A DNA stretch of 64,000 nucleotides from Crocinitomicaceae bacterium (GTDB lineage: Bacteria > Bacteroidota > Bacteroidia > Flavobacteriales_D > Crocinitomicaceae): positions 62,001 to 126,000 of the forward strand of contig JAGYIR010000009.1 in assembly GCA_018402525.1 (NCBI GenBank), read 5' to 3'. Below the pieces are notes generated by a model that searched no databases, was not told the DNA's origin, and worked only from the letters and a program-made list of their open reading frames with translations. How positions within the stretch are numbered: position 1 is the first letter of the stretch; each line of letters opens with the position of its first letter. Shown one piece after another: positions 41,173-50,568 of this stretch. The position numbers were made by a program, and so were the translations under genes.

Positions 41173-41463
41173 TTATTTCACTTTAACATTCGTTTTAACC
41201 TCTTCAACAAAAGTCTTAGCTGGTTTAAACGAAGGAATGTTGTGCGCAGGAATGATGATGGCAGTGTTTTTAGAAATGTTTCTCCCTGTCTTCTCTGCTC
41301 TTTCTTTCACGATAAAGCTCCCAAATCCTCTTAAATAGACATTTTGTCCATCTGCTAATGATGATTTAATTGAAGTCATAAATGCCTCAACTGCTTTTAA
41401 TGCCTCAACTCTTTCTAGTCCAGTTTCTTCAACAATATTCGAAACGATATCTGCCTTAGTCAT
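41173..41463 (-). CDS. HU/IHF family DNA-binding protein
   Basis: A 96-residue nucleoid protein (MTKADIVSNIVEETGLERVE...) with the dimerisation helices and the DNA-binding arm region VYLRGFGSFIVKERAEKTGRN and a final FKPAKTF. It bends and compacts DNA. A TATTTTTG box on the minus strand (41502-41509) supports the start at 41463 rather than an ATG at 41502. A terminator follows the gene. The promoter region is shared with the divergent mutY. Confidence 0.95.
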   Translation of the reverse strand: MTKADIVSNIVEETGLERVEALKAVEAFMTSIKSSLADGQNVYLRGFGSFIVKERAEKTGRNISKNTAIIIPAHNIPSFKPAKTFVEEVKTNVKVK

Positions 41464-41501
41464 ATCTACTTGATTTTTTGATATATAATAATAATTGAGC
41501 A

Positions 41502-41509
41502 CAAAAATA
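41502..41509 (-). promoter_or_regulatory. HU gene promoter -7 box (TATTTTTG on the minus strand)
   Basis: An exact TAnnTTTG match 38 bases upstream of the HU ATG, in the divergent region shared with mutY. Confidence 0.5.
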
Positions 41510-41532
41510 GAGTTCTCTTTTTATTTAAAGCT

Positions 41533-41540
41533 TACTTTTG
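41533..41540 (+). promoter_or_regulatory. mutY operon promoter -7 box (TACTTTTG)
   Basis: An exact TAnnTTTG match, 26 bases before the mutY ATG at 41567. It argues against the upstream TTG at 41495 as the start. Confidence 0.5.
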
Positions 41541-41566
41541 AGACAAAAAAAAGAGAATTTCCCCAA

Positions 41567-42580
41567 ATGAGTGATTTTTCCCGATTAATTACCGATTGGT
41601 ATCGACTAAACAAAAGAGCGCTGCCTTGGAGAGAAACAACAGACCCCTATTTGATCTGGATATCTGAAATCATTCTTCAACAGACACGTGTCGATCAAGG
41701 ATTAAAGTACTTTTTGAAATTCAAAAAAAACTATCCGACAATTCTTGATCTTGCCAATGCCGGGGAGATGGATGTGCTTAATGATTGGCAGGGATTGGGC
41801 TATTACAGTCGCGCAAGAAATCTCCACCACTCTGCCAAAATTGTTAAGAATGAATTAAACGGCATTTTCCCTCAAAACTTCAACGAGATCAAAAAGTTGA
41901 AAGGTGTTGGAAACTATACCGCAGCAGCCATTTCATCTTTTGCGTTTAATCTCCCTCACGCCGTAGTAGATGGCAATGTTTACAGATTACTGAGTCGCGT
42001 TTTTGATATTGACATTCCAATTGACACCACCCAAGGAATAAAATACTTTCAATCACTTGCAGACGAACTCATCGATACGACACAACCAGCAGTGCATAAC
42101 CAAGCAATTATGGAGGTCGGTGCACTGGTATGTACGCCTGTCAATCCGGTTTGCAATGACTGTCCACTTCAGTCCGTCTGCCTCGCAAAACAACGATCAA
42201 CCATCCAACAACGACCGGTGAAATCAAAAAAAACGAAGGTTCGGAAGCGCTATTTTCACTTTTTGGTGTATTCTAGTCAAGGGGAGATACTGTTGGAAAA
42301 ACGCTCATCCAAAGATATATGGGAAAACATGTATCAGTTTCCACTTGTCGAAGTTGATCAAGAGGATACTGACATAAGTCAATACACAAAATCTCAACGA
42401 AGTGAATCTGCAACAATCACGCATATATTGTCGCACCAGCGCATTTTCGCCCAATTTCATCACTTTGATTTTATCCCCAAAAAACTAGATGGGGACTGGA
42501 TTAAAGTCAAATTAAATGAGATTCAAGAGTATCCAATCCCACGTTTAATTGATAGATATCTTGAAAAGTCTGCTCTTTAA
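41567..42580 (+). CDS. mutY: A/G-specific adenine glycosylase
   Basis: A 337-residue base-excision repair enzyme that removes adenine mispaired with 8-oxoguanine. It has the helix-hairpin-helix segment (LKGVGNYTAAAISSFAF) with the catalytic Asp in VVDGNVYR, the catalytic Glu in SEIILQQTRV, the [4Fe-4S] ligands C-x6-C-x2-C-x5-C in CTPVNPVCNDCPLQSVC, and a C-terminal NUDIX-like domain. It heads the conserved order mutY-ssb-gldE-gldD seen in Bacteroidota. Confidence 0.96.
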   Translation: MSDFSRLITDWYRLNKRALPWRETTDPYLIWISEIILQQTRVDQGLKYFLKFKKNYPTILDLANAGEMDVLNDWQGLGYYSRARNLHHSAKIVKNELNGIFPQNFNEIKKLKGVGNYTAAAISSFAFNLPHAVVDGNVYRLLSRVFDIDIPIDTTQGIKYFQSLADELIDTTQPAVHNQAIMEVGALVCTPVNPVCNDCPLQSVCLAKQRSTIQQRPVKSKKTKVRKRYFHFLVYSSQGEILLEKRSSKDIWENMYQFPLVEVDQEDTDISQYTKSQRSESATITHILSHQRIFAQFHHFDFIPKKLDGDWIKVKLNEIQEYPIPRLIDRYLEKSAL

Positions 42581-42624
42581 ACAAAGAAATTTGTACATTT
42601 ATATCTAAAATTAGAAATTATCGC

Positions 42625-43068
42625 ATGGCTGGAAGTGTAAACAAGGTGATATTGATTGGAAACTTAGGGAAGGATCCTGAAGTGCGCCATTTAGAAAATG
42701 GAACTACAGTTGCTAATTTTCCCATTGCAACTTCTGAAAGTTATACCGATAAAAACACTGGACAAAAAGTTGAAAACACCGATTGGCATGACGTTGTGGT
42801 ATGGCGAGGTTTAGCCGATGTGGTAGACAAGTATGTTCGTAAGGGACAAAAAGTGTACGTAGAAGGAAAGTTGAAAAAACGCTCTTGGCAGGATAAGGAA
42901 GGAAATACGCGCTACACGACAGAAGTTGTTGCGGATGAGTTGACGATTCTTTCTAGACCTGAAAAGGCAGAGGGATCATCAGCTCCATACACCAAAGAAG
43001 GAACACCAGATCAACCATCAAAAGTAGACGATATAATTAATAATGATAAAAGCGATTTACCGTTTTAA
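42625..43068 (+). CDS. ssb: single-stranded DNA-binding protein
   Basis: A 147-residue protein with an N-terminal OB fold (MAGSVNKVILIGNLGKDPEVR, WHDVVVWRGLADVV, VYVEGKLKKRSWQDKEGN) and an acidic C-terminal tip ending SDLPF, the standard SSB partner-binding motif. It protects ssDNA in replication and repair. It lies between mutY and gldE. A TACATTTA box (42594-42601) could provide an internal promoter. Confidence 0.96.
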   Translation: MAGSVNKVILIGNLGKDPEVRHLENGTTVANFPIATSESYTDKNTGQKVENTDWHDVVVWRGLADVVDKYVRKGQKVYVEGKLKKRSWQDKEGNTRYTTEVVADELTILSRPEKAEGSSAPYTKEGTPDQPSKVDDIINNDKSDLPF

Positions 43069-43077
43069 CTACATCCC

Positions 43078-44412
43078 ATGAATTTAGCAGAACCTCCGAG
43101 TCTCTCGCCCTTTGAGGGGGCATCCTATGCCGGATTAGGCACGATTGAAATTGTTTTTCTTATAGTATTATTTGCTCTTCTGATTTGCTCAGCACTGATT
43201 TCAGGTTCAGAAGCAGCGTTCTTTTCGCTTAGTCCAAGTGACAAGGAAGAACTGAAAAGCCGTGAGCAAAAAAATGCGGCCTTTGTAATCGGATTGCTGG
43301 ATCGACCTAAAAGTCTGCTTGCGACGATTCTAATCACCAATAATTTTGTGAACGTTGGAATAATTATACTTTCCAGCGCCCTGCTAAAATCGTTTTTTCC
43401 TCCTACAGAAGCATTTGAGCTTACGTATTTTTTAATTGAAGTGGTTTTAATTACATTGGCACTTCTCCTTTTAGGTGAGGTAATCCCAAAAATTTACGCC
43501 TCCAAAAACGCCCTGCGCTTTTCATTAATGATGGGACGACCGTTGCATTATTTAAATAAAATGCCCCCGTTGTCATGGATTCGTTTGGGTTTAGTTAAAG
43601 GAACATCTCTAATTCAAAGAAGTGCAAGGAGAAGAAAAGTAAACATCTCATCCGATGAATTGGAACAAGCATTAGCACTTACCAAAGAATCGAGTACTTC
43701 TGAGGAAGACCATAGAATTTTAGAAGGCATCGTTAAATTTGGAAATACGGAGGTCCGTCAAATCATGAAACCAAGAGTAGATGTCTACGCCATAGAGTAC
43801 GGCTCTACATTCGATGAGGTAATGACCATTATTCTGGACAGCGGTCACTCTAGGATTCCGGTCTACGAGGAAACTTTTGATAAAATCCAGGGCGTACTCT
43901 TTATTAAAGACTTACTTCCTGTCATTAATAAAACTGATAAAAGCGACTGGAAAGAGTTTATTCGAAAACCATTCTTTGTCCCAGAGAACAAAAAAATTGA
44001 TGACCTACTAAAGGAATTTCAAGAAAAGAAAGTACACATTGCTTTAGTGGTTGATGAATATGGAGGAACAAGTGGCATTGTAACGTTAGAAGACGTGCTT
44101 GAAGAAATCGTTGGTGACATTACAGATGAGTTTGATGAAGACGAGGTGGTTTACACAAAAATTGATGACAATACCTATCTATTCGAAGGCAAAACTACCA
44201 TTATAGACTTTTGCAAAGTGTTAGATATTGACGAAAAAGAAATGGAACTCGACAGTAAAATGACAGAGACCTTGGGTGGCTTTGTGGTCGAAAGAGCCGG
44301 CAGAATTTTAAAAAACAATGAGTTTATACGTGTTGGAAACATTAAACTTGTCGTGGAGTCAAGCGATAAAAAGCGGATTAAAATGGTAAAAGCGATACAA
44401 TTAGATGCGTAA
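43078..44412 (+). CDS. gldE: gliding-motility protein GldE (CNNM/CorC-type membrane protein with CBS domains)
   Basis: A 444-residue protein with an N-terminal DUF21/CNNM membrane part (three to four segments in the first 170 residues, with LISGSEAAFFSLSPSDKEEL), two CBS domains (VRQIMKPRVDVYAIEYG ... ; VALVVDEYGGTSGIVTLEDVLEEIVGDITDE) and a CorC-type C-terminal domain. GldE is paired with GldD in Bacteroidota gliding/T9SS loci. It begins nine bases after ssb and its stop overlaps gldD by eight bases. Confidence 0.92.
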   Translation: MNLAEPPSLSPFEGASYAGLGTIEIVFLIVLFALLICSALISGSEAAFFSLSPSDKEELKSREQKNAAFVIGLLDRPKSLLATILITNNFVNVGIIILSSALLKSFFPPTEAFELTYFLIEVVLITLALLLLGEVIPKIYASKNALRFSLMMGRPLHYLNKMPPLSWIRLGLVKGTSLIQRSARRRKVNISSDELEQALALTKESSTSEEDHRILEGIVKFGNTEVRQIMKPRVDVYAIEYGSTFDEVMTIILDSGHSRIPVYEETFDKIQGVLFIKDLLPVINKTDKSDWKEFIRKPFFVPENKKIDDLLKEFQEKKVHIALVVDEYGGTSGIVTLEDVLEEIVGDITDEFDEDEVVYTKIDDNTYLFEGKTTIIDFCKVLDIDEKEMELDSKMTETLGGFVVERAGRILKNNEFIRVGNIKLVVESSDKKRIKMVKAIQLDA

Positions 44413-44986
44413 GATGAATTATTATTGGTTAGGAATTATTGGACTTGTGTTTCTTGCATCCTGTCAAGAGGAAATGACAATCCCTAAACCACCGACCTAC
44501 TTGAGGTTAGAACTTCCTGACCACAGTTATACCCCCTTTGATGATAATTGTCCTTATATGCTAGAAATTGCAGATAGTTATAATGTCAAACCCGTTTCTG
44601 ATCAATTCGGACCGACGTGTCATAAAGACATCGACTTAGGGAAACTCAACGGAACAATTCATCTATCTTACATTGACATGGAAGAACCGCTTTCCGTTTA
44701 CGTTAATTACGCCAATGACAAGGTGGATGAGCACAAGGTAAAAGCCACGGCAATTGAAGACAAACAATTTATATATTCAGAAAAAAGTGTTTTCTGTACC
44801 TTATTCGAACTAAAAGGAGATGTAGCTTCACCTTTTCAATTTTACTTGACCGACTCAGTGTCACGCTTTGTAAGTGGTGTGGTTTATTTCAACTCGAAAC
44901 CCAATTACGATTCGATAAAACCTTCTTTGGAATACTTAAAAGTCGACTTAGAGCATTTAATTGAAAAATTTGAATGGAAAAAATAA
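44405..44986 (+). CDS. gldD: gliding-motility lipoprotein GldD
   Basis: A 193-residue lipoprotein with signal peptide and lipobox (LASC near residue 18) followed by the GldD domain (PKPPTYLRLELPDHSYTPFDDNCPYMLEI; SDQFGPTCHKDIDLGKLNGTIHLSYI). GldD is required for gliding in Flavobacterium; its exact role is unclear. ATGs at 44405 and 44414 are both possible starts (MRKMNYYWLG or MNYYWLG). The stop overlaps folK by 13 bases. Confidence 0.92.
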   Translation: MRKMNYYWLGIIGLVFLASCQEEMTIPKPPTYLRLELPDHSYTPFDDNCPYMLEIADSYNVKPVSDQFGPTCHKDIDLGKLNGTIHLSYIDMEEPLSVYVNYANDKVDEHKVKATAIEDKQFIYSEKSVFCTLFELKGDVASPFQFYLTDSVSRFVSGVVYFNSKPNYDSIKPSLEYLKVDLEHLIEKFEWKK

Positions 44987-45480
44987 GTTCCGTTGTTTTA
45001 AGTCTTGGCAGTAACATTGAAAACAGGATTGAACACCTAAGAGAAGCTGTAGCTGAAATATCAAATCGCGTTGGAACAGTGATTCAGATCTCACCCGTCT
45101 ATGAATCAGAAGCAGTTGGATTTCAATCAAACACAGATTTCTTAAATCTTTGCCTCGTAGTTCAAACGCAACAATCTCCTCGAAGCGTATTAAAAATCAC
45201 TCAAGAAATTGAAAAATTAATCGGTCGAAAAACCAAAAGCACAAACGGCTATCAATCGAGGGAAATTGACATTGATTTGATTTTTTTTGATGATGCAATT
45301 ATCCAAGCGTCAGATTTAGTTATCCCTCACCCATCGCATCATTTACGTAAGTTTGTCCTATTACCGTTGCATGACATTGTTCCAAATTACGTCGACCCAG
45401 TTACAGGAGAAACAATTCCAACAAAAATCGACCAATGCACGGACAGTTCAAAAATATCTATGACCCATCATTTGATCTAG
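44974..45480 (+). CDS. folK: 2-amino-4-hydroxy-6-hydroxymethyldihydropteridine pyrophosphokinase
   Basis: A 168-residue cytoplasmic enzyme of folate synthesis. It has LSLGSNIENRIEHLREAVA at the N-terminus and the signature SREIDIDLIFFDDAII near residue 92, followed by IPHPSHHLRKFVLLPLHDI. It transfers pyrophosphate from ATP to the pterin. It overlaps gldD by 13 bases, so it belongs to the same operon. Confidence 0.94.
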   Translation: MEKISSVVLSLGSNIENRIEHLREAVAEISNRVGTVIQISPVYESEAVGFQSNTDFLNLCLVVQTQQSPRSVLKITQEIEKLIGRKTKSTNGYQSREIDIDLIFFDDAIIQASDLVIPHPSHHLRKFVLLPLHDIVPNYVDPVTGETIPTKIDQCTDSSKISMTHHLI

Positions 45481-45576
45481 TTGAGTAGATTAAATCATTG
45501 TAAATTCCTTTTTTATACATTTTTTTTTAGTAATATTGCAACACAAACCTGAAATAGAATTTATTTAAAACATCCT

Positions 45577-47278
45577 ATGAAAAAGAATAACATGAAAGTT
45601 TTAGCCCTTTTAGCCATTACTGGTACATTGGCTACAGGATGTCAGCTCTTAAAAGACGTTGACTATACAGTAACTCCTGATCCATTAGAGATGCACGGAG
45701 ATTCCGTACGAGTGAAAGTAGATATTACTTTTCCTGAGAAAGCATTGAACAAAAAAGCAGTTGTTGAAATCAATCCTTCGATTGGAGACGCAATGCTTAA
45801 ATCGATTACTGTTCAAGGTGAAAAAGCAACTGGTAACGGAAATGTTATTCAGTACAAGCCAGGTGGGACTGTTACCTACACTGATGTTGTTGCTTACAAC
45901 CCTTCAATGGAAGCTTCTGGTCTATTCGTAGAAGGAAGAGTTTTAAAAGGTTTAAAAGAAAAAGACCAGTTGGAAAAAACGAAAATTGCTGATGCAACGA
46001 TCATTACTCCATACTTGGTGCACAAAGATTTCAAAGTAATTATCGCAAAAGATGAATTCAGAAGAGTTACTGAAGAAACATTTGGAGCACAAATTAACTA
46101 TGATAAAGGTCGCTCTGAAGTAAAATCATCTGAAATGAAAGATGAAGACATCAAAGCTTACCAAGCATTTTTGGAAGGTGCACAAAGCAATCCAAAAATC
46201 GCTATCAAATCTATTAACGTGACTGGTTTCGCTTCTCCAGAAGGTGAAGAGGATAAAAACAATACGTTATCTACAGACAGAGCTAAAACAGGAACTGAAG
46301 CAGGAATGAAAGTTGCTAAAAATGCTAAGAATGAAGTTGCTTCAGGAGAAATCTACAATCAAACTGGAAGTGGTGAAGATTACCCAGGATTCAAAGCTAT
46401 GTTGAATGCGGACAGTGCAAATGAACGAAGACGATAAGAACTTGGTTCTACGTGTTCTTGAAACAATTTCTGGTTCTGCTGAGCGTGAGCAAGCTATGAG
46501 AGATATGGGTAAAACATTTACTTACCTGGATAAAAACATCTTCCCAGCCTTGCGTCGTGCTGAATTGGTAATCGTTTATGACAAAACTGGATATTCTGAT
46601 GAAGAGTTAAAAGCATTGTCTGTTTCTAATCCAGATACGTTGAATCTTGAAGAGTTGTTGTTTACTGCTGCTTTGTCATCTGATTTGAACGAGCAATTGA
46701 GAATTTACAAAATTGCTGAAACAAGATTCCCTGAAGATTACAGAACTTCAAACAACGTTGGTGCTGTATTGTACATGCAAAACAAAATGTCTGAAGCTAA
46801 ATCTCAATTTGAAAAAGCGAATGGAATTCAAGACAACCCAATTTCTAAGAACAACTTGGGTGCTATTGCTGGGGTTGAAGGTGATAGAACTAAATCAATG
46901 GAGTTGTTGAATCAAGCAAATGGTGCTGGATCTGAAGTTAGTTACAACAAAGGAATCCTTAACATTTTAGATGGAGATTACAGCGATGCTGTTTCTAACT
47001 TAGGTTCAGATGCTTCTTTTAACAAAGCATTGGCTGAAATGTTAAACGGTTCTGCGGCTTCAGTTGATGGAATCATTGACGGATCTGATGATGCTGATAC
47101 TGCTGAAGGTGCTTACTTGAAAGCTGTAGCTGCTGCACGTCAGGACAACTTGCAAGGAATTGTAGGAAGTTTGACAACTGCATTCTCTAAAGATGCTTCT
47201 TTAAAAGCGAAAGCTGCTAAAGACCGTGAGTTTGTAAAATATTTTGAAAATGCTTCTTTCACTGCTTTAGTGAAATAA
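45577..47278 (+). pseudogene. OmpA-like/TPR lipoprotein, split by a single-base frameshift
   Basis: Two overlapping frames (45577-46437 and 46406-47278) read as one protein. The first has a signal peptide with lipobox (LATGC) and ends in an OmpA-like domain (SINVTGFASPEGEEDKNNTLSTDRAKT). The second continues with NEDDKNLVLRVLE and then TPR-like repeats (FPEDYRTSNNVGAVLYMQNKMSEAKSQFEKA). The span is 1702 nt, one more than a multiple of three, and removing one A from the AAA in GTGCAAATGAACG near 46418 joins them into about 566 residues. Both halves keep good codon use. The frameshift could be a sequencing error, a recent mutation, or less likely programmed. Confidence 0.85.
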
Positions 47279-47304
47279 AAACTAAATATTTCTATTTCTT
47301 AAAG

Positions 47305-47336
47305 AGTCCGTGCACAAGTTGCACGGACTTTTTTTG
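47305..47336 (+). terminator. Rho-independent terminator
   Basis: AGTCCGTGCA (47305-47314) pairs with TGCACGGACT (47320-47329), 5-nt loop, followed by a T-run. It ends the OmpA/TPR gene, 27 bp after its stop. Confidence 0.9.
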
Positions 47337-47488
47337 TGTTATTTTTTCATTAACAAAAATGTGATTGTTAAAAACTTCAAAAAACAACTTTATACTACTA
47401 AACGGATTTACCTTCTCCAATTTCACTTAACATTCCCGAAACATAGGTAGAAAGGGGTTTTCGTGTTCAAAACTAAGAGGTAACATAC

Positions 47489-47519
47489 TTGTATTATGAG
47501 TTAATCCATGATAGATTTG
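47489..47519 (+). promoter_or_regulatory. promoter of the lamin-tail gene (TTG-N20-TAGATTTG)
   Basis: TTG at 47489-47491 and TAGATTTG at 47512-47519 have the 20-base spacing expected of the Bacteroidota consensus. The ATG lies 23 bases downstream. Confidence 0.55.
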
Positions 47520-47542
47520 TGGGTACTCATTTTGAATAAATT

Positions 47543-49543
47543 ATGACATTGTCTATAAAAACACTCTTGATTGCTGCAGCCATTTTTACCTGCAATTATT
47601 CTTCATCACAATTGATTATCTCTGAATATTTAGAAGGACCAAGTAACAATAAATGCATCGAGATCTACAATACCACGGCAAACCCTATAAACCTTACGGG
47701 ATATAATATTCGGATATATTTCAACGGAAGTTCTTCAGCAGGAAGCACCATTAATCTTTCTGGATCAATTCCATCTTGTGGAACGCATGTAATTTGCAAT
47801 TCCTCGGCAGCGCAAGCTGGTTCAGCAGATCAAACCTCAGGAGGGCTCTCATTTAACGGAGACGACGCAGTAGGACTATACAATGGATCGACGTTACTTG
47901 ATTTATTTGGGAACATCGGGCATGATCCAGGGACAGAATGGACAGGCGTAGGGAGTGGAACAGCAGATGATGGGTTCATTAGAAATCCTGATTACTGCAC
48001 CGGGGTTTCAGTTGACCCAGCAGGAACTGGTTTCCCAACCTTTACAACCGCAAACTGGACGTCAGTAGGTATGACTGGCGCTACACTTGGAAGTCATACA
48101 AGTAATTGTGGAGCTTGCGGAGCACCAGTAACAAACACCATCACCATTGACAATGTGTCCAGCCTCAATTATTCGATCGATTGTTCTACTGGAGATGCAG
48201 GAAGTGTAGACATCACAAGTACTGAAGCGTTTCTACCAGGCAATGTTTATACCGTTGAATTATCAGATGCCTCGGGAAGTTTTGCCGCACCTGTCTCAAT
48301 TGGCTCCATTGCTTCCACAAGCAACAGTGAGACAATTAATTTTACCATTCCTGCCGGAACACCTTCGGGAAGCGGTTATAGAATTCGTGTCACTTCAAGT
48401 GCACCATCAGTTACCTCGCCAGACAACAGCAGTGATATTACAATTACATTGACAGGAAGCTGCACACCTCCACACATGACGTCGGTCATTATAAATTCTT
48501 GTAACCCTACTTGCGCTGAAGGATTTAATGAAATCGTCTTCGGCAACTCAGGAGATTATTCATTTGATGTGACCGAGGCAAATTTTAACTTCGAATATGG
48601 TAGTAATGCACCTCCCTCAAGCAATACGAATTATACGGATGTATTAGTCAATAACGCTACAAGAATAAATGAACTGAATACAGCCGCAGGTTGCCCTGGA
48701 CTTTTTGTTGATGCTGTAGGAACCACCATTCCGGCGAACGCAAGCTGGCTCATGGCCTATACAGACATTTGCGAAGAAGCGCTGGATTGGACTGGTCTAT
48801 GCGGCTCAGGACCAATCTACGTGATCTTTCAAGATGATCCCAATTGGAACACCAATGGAAATTTTGTGAATAGTAGCAGCGGAATGCGATATCTCAATAC
48901 TACCATTACAACTACCTCTGGTGATGTGTTTGATATTGATTACAATTTCAACTCTAATAATTATGCAAACTCTGACGGAGTATACGTGACCTATGACTCA
49001 AATGGCGGTGCCCCAGTTCTCTATGGAGACGACGACTGCAATTTGACTCCTATTGTGTTACCTGTTGATTTATATTCATTCACCGGAGAAATTATTGATC
49101 ACCAGTCCTACTTGCACTGGACAACACTAAGTGAATACAATTTCTCCCATTTTGTCATTTCTCACGCAACAAATAAGTACAATTTTTCAGAAATCGGAAA
49201 GGTGAATGCCGCTGGAAATTCAGAGTCCAATCAAGATTATAGAATGATACACTCCAACCCATCTCCTGGTGTGAATTACTATAATTTAAAAGCTGTTGAT
49301 ATCGATGGAACCATCCGGAATCACGCTACAATCGCTTTAGAATTAGACTTGAATTATGCCTTTTACAATTCCTCAACGATGAACATCGTTCTGAGTTCTG
49401 CTTTTGATGTTGAAGTATATAATTTGCAGGGTCAATTGGTAGAAAGATCAGTGGGTCAAACGCAGATTCCCTTTGCGCAAAAAGGTGTTTTTCTTATTCG
49501 AGAATTACAATCAGGAACTGTACAACGGATGGTTATTTATTAA
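47543..49543 (+). CDS. lamin-tail-domain T9SS protein
   Basis: A 666-residue secreted protein. After the signal peptide (ending SSSQ near residue 22) a lamin tail domain is visible (LIISEYLEGPSNNKCIEIYN ... GDDAVGLYNGSTLLDLFGNIG). The middle part has Ig-like segments (SGSGYRIRVTSSAPSVTSPDNSSDITITL), and the C-terminus resembles a T9SS sorting domain (VEVYNLQGQLVERSVG ... GVFLIRELQSG). It is a probable surface or secreted protein of unknown ligand. It converges with a glycosyltransferase gene, overlapping by 11 bases. Confidence 0.83.
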   Translation: MTLSIKTLLIAAAIFTCNYSSSQLIISEYLEGPSNNKCIEIYNTTANPINLTGYNIRIYFNGSSSAGSTINLSGSIPSCGTHVICNSSAAQAGSADQTSGGLSFNGDDAVGLYNGSTLLDLFGNIGHDPGTEWTGVGSGTADDGFIRNPDYCTGVSVDPAGTGFPTFTTANWTSVGMTGATLGSHTSNCGACGAPVTNTITIDNVSSLNYSIDCSTGDAGSVDITSTEAFLPGNVYTVELSDASGSFAAPVSIGSIASTSNSETINFTIPAGTPSGSGYRIRVTSSAPSVTSPDNSSDITITLTGSCTPPHMTSVIINSCNPTCAEGFNEIVFGNSGDYSFDVTEANFNFEYGSNAPPSSNTNYTDVLVNNATRINELNTAAGCPGLFVDAVGTTIPANASWLMAYTDICEEALDWTGLCGSGPIYVIFQDDPNWNTNGNFVNSSSGMRYLNTTITTTSGDVFDIDYNFNSNNYANSDGVYVTYDSNGGAPVLYGDDDCNLTPIVLPVDLYSFTGEIIDHQSYLHWTTLSEYNFSHFVISHATNKYNFSEIGKVNAAGNSESNQDYRMIHSNPSPGVNYYNLKAVDIDGTIRNHATIALELDLNYAFYNSSTMNIVLSSAFDVEVYNLQGQLVERSVGQTQIPFAQKGVFLIRELQSGTVQRMVIY

Positions 49544-50444
49544 TCTTAGCCAGATATTCTTGCTCGGCTTGTCCAGGTGTAGGAATTAAGGTAGCGTCGC
49601 ACTTCAATTGAGCAAGATCCATCAACGTAGAATATCCTGAACGGGAAATGACATGGTGCGCACGCAACAATAGTTCATCCTGTTGGTTCCAGTCGCCTGA
49701 TACTTTTCTATATGCAGACGGAACGGCGATTGCTGGATCACACAGGACGACAAGTTCCTTGCTCCTGTCCCAGTTCTTAGTGATTTCATCCACCAATTGT
49801 TGTCCATAAACCAACGGGCCACTAACGACCAACACATTCGGATGAGTTTTTTCGAGATTATCTGAATAAATTGAAAAACGAGAATACCATCCGATGTAAT
49901 AAGCGTTTTTCAAATCTCTAATATTGCTCAGTTCTCCAGCCAATCTGTTGTTTTCGACATCAAATACCCAAATAAAATCAAATTGTCTCAACCATTTTTT
50001 GTGCAGTGATCCAGCCAATTTAGTAAACCATTTAACAGGCAAATGAATTTGATGCGTCATGAATATGGACGGAACTTTTGTCGAACGAAATCCATAGCGG
50101 TGATCAGACAAAACAATATCAATACGATATTCCAAAATATACTTTTCTACCTGATTCGCTTCAGACCGCACATATCTGTACAATAGCGAAAATCGTTTGA
50201 CCAAATCCCAACCAAAATTTCCGCTTCCACCAAATTTGAATGGATATCCTTCGTGATCAATGTATTCAATATCCTCAAAATATTGCTCGAAAATTTTACG
50301 TTGATGTACATCACAGGCGATGATAATGGTGTTGCCTTGAGCATTTAATTGATGAATCAACCCTATGGAACGTGAGACATGACCCATGCCCCAGTTGAGT
50401 ACTGAAATTAAAATCCTTTGGCCTTTTATATCTGTTGGAATCAT
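49533..50444 (-). CDS. GT-B type glycosyltransferase (MurG/GT28-like)
   Basis: A 303-residue protein. The N-terminal Rossmann-like half (LISVLNWGMGHVSRSIGLIHQL, HEGYPFKFGGSGNFGW) and the C-terminal donor half (VVISRSGYSTLMDLAQLKC near residue 265, then PTPGQAEQEYLA) fit glycosyltransferases with a GT28 C-terminal domain. The protein ends soon after the PGQxEQ motif, where family members usually continue for about 20-40 residues, and its stop overlaps the convergent lamin-tail gene; the C-terminus may be truncated. Substrate unknown. Confidence 0.78.
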   Translation of the reverse strand: MIPTDIKGQRILISVLNWGMGHVSRSIGLIHQLNAQGNTIIIACDVHQRKIFEQYFEDIEYIDHEGYPFKFGGSGNFGWDLVKRFSLLYRYVRSEANQVEKYILEYRIDIVLSDHRYGFRSTKVPSIFMTHQIHLPVKWFTKLAGSLHKKWLRQFDFIWVFDVENNRLAGELSNIRDLKNAYYIGWYSRFSIYSDNLEKTHPNVLVVSGPLVYGQQLVDEITKNWDRSKELVVLCDPAIAVPSAYRKVSGDWNQQDELLLRAHHVISRSGYSTLMDLAQLKCDATLIPTPGQAEQEYLAKINK

Positions 50445-50503
50445 GCGTGAGGTAAATATACAAACAACTTGTTGGATACCGATTTAACCAATTTTAGTTT
50501 TTT

Positions 50504-50538
50504 TTTGATTGTCAATCCCAACTTTGCTTTTATCTTTA
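50504..50538 (+). promoter_or_regulatory. clpP promoter (TTTG-N23-TATCTTTA)
   Basis: A TTTG at 50504-50507 and TATCTTTA at 50531-50538 (one mismatch to TAnnTTTG) lie 30 bases upstream of the clpP ATG. Confidence 0.45.
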
Positions 50539-50568
50539 ACGTTCATAACAACGAAACACAATTTTAGT

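Noticed and set aside
50509-50568. A 20-residue N-terminal extension of ClpP
   Set aside because: It overlaps the promoter elements, and the family begins at [10 protein letters not shown].
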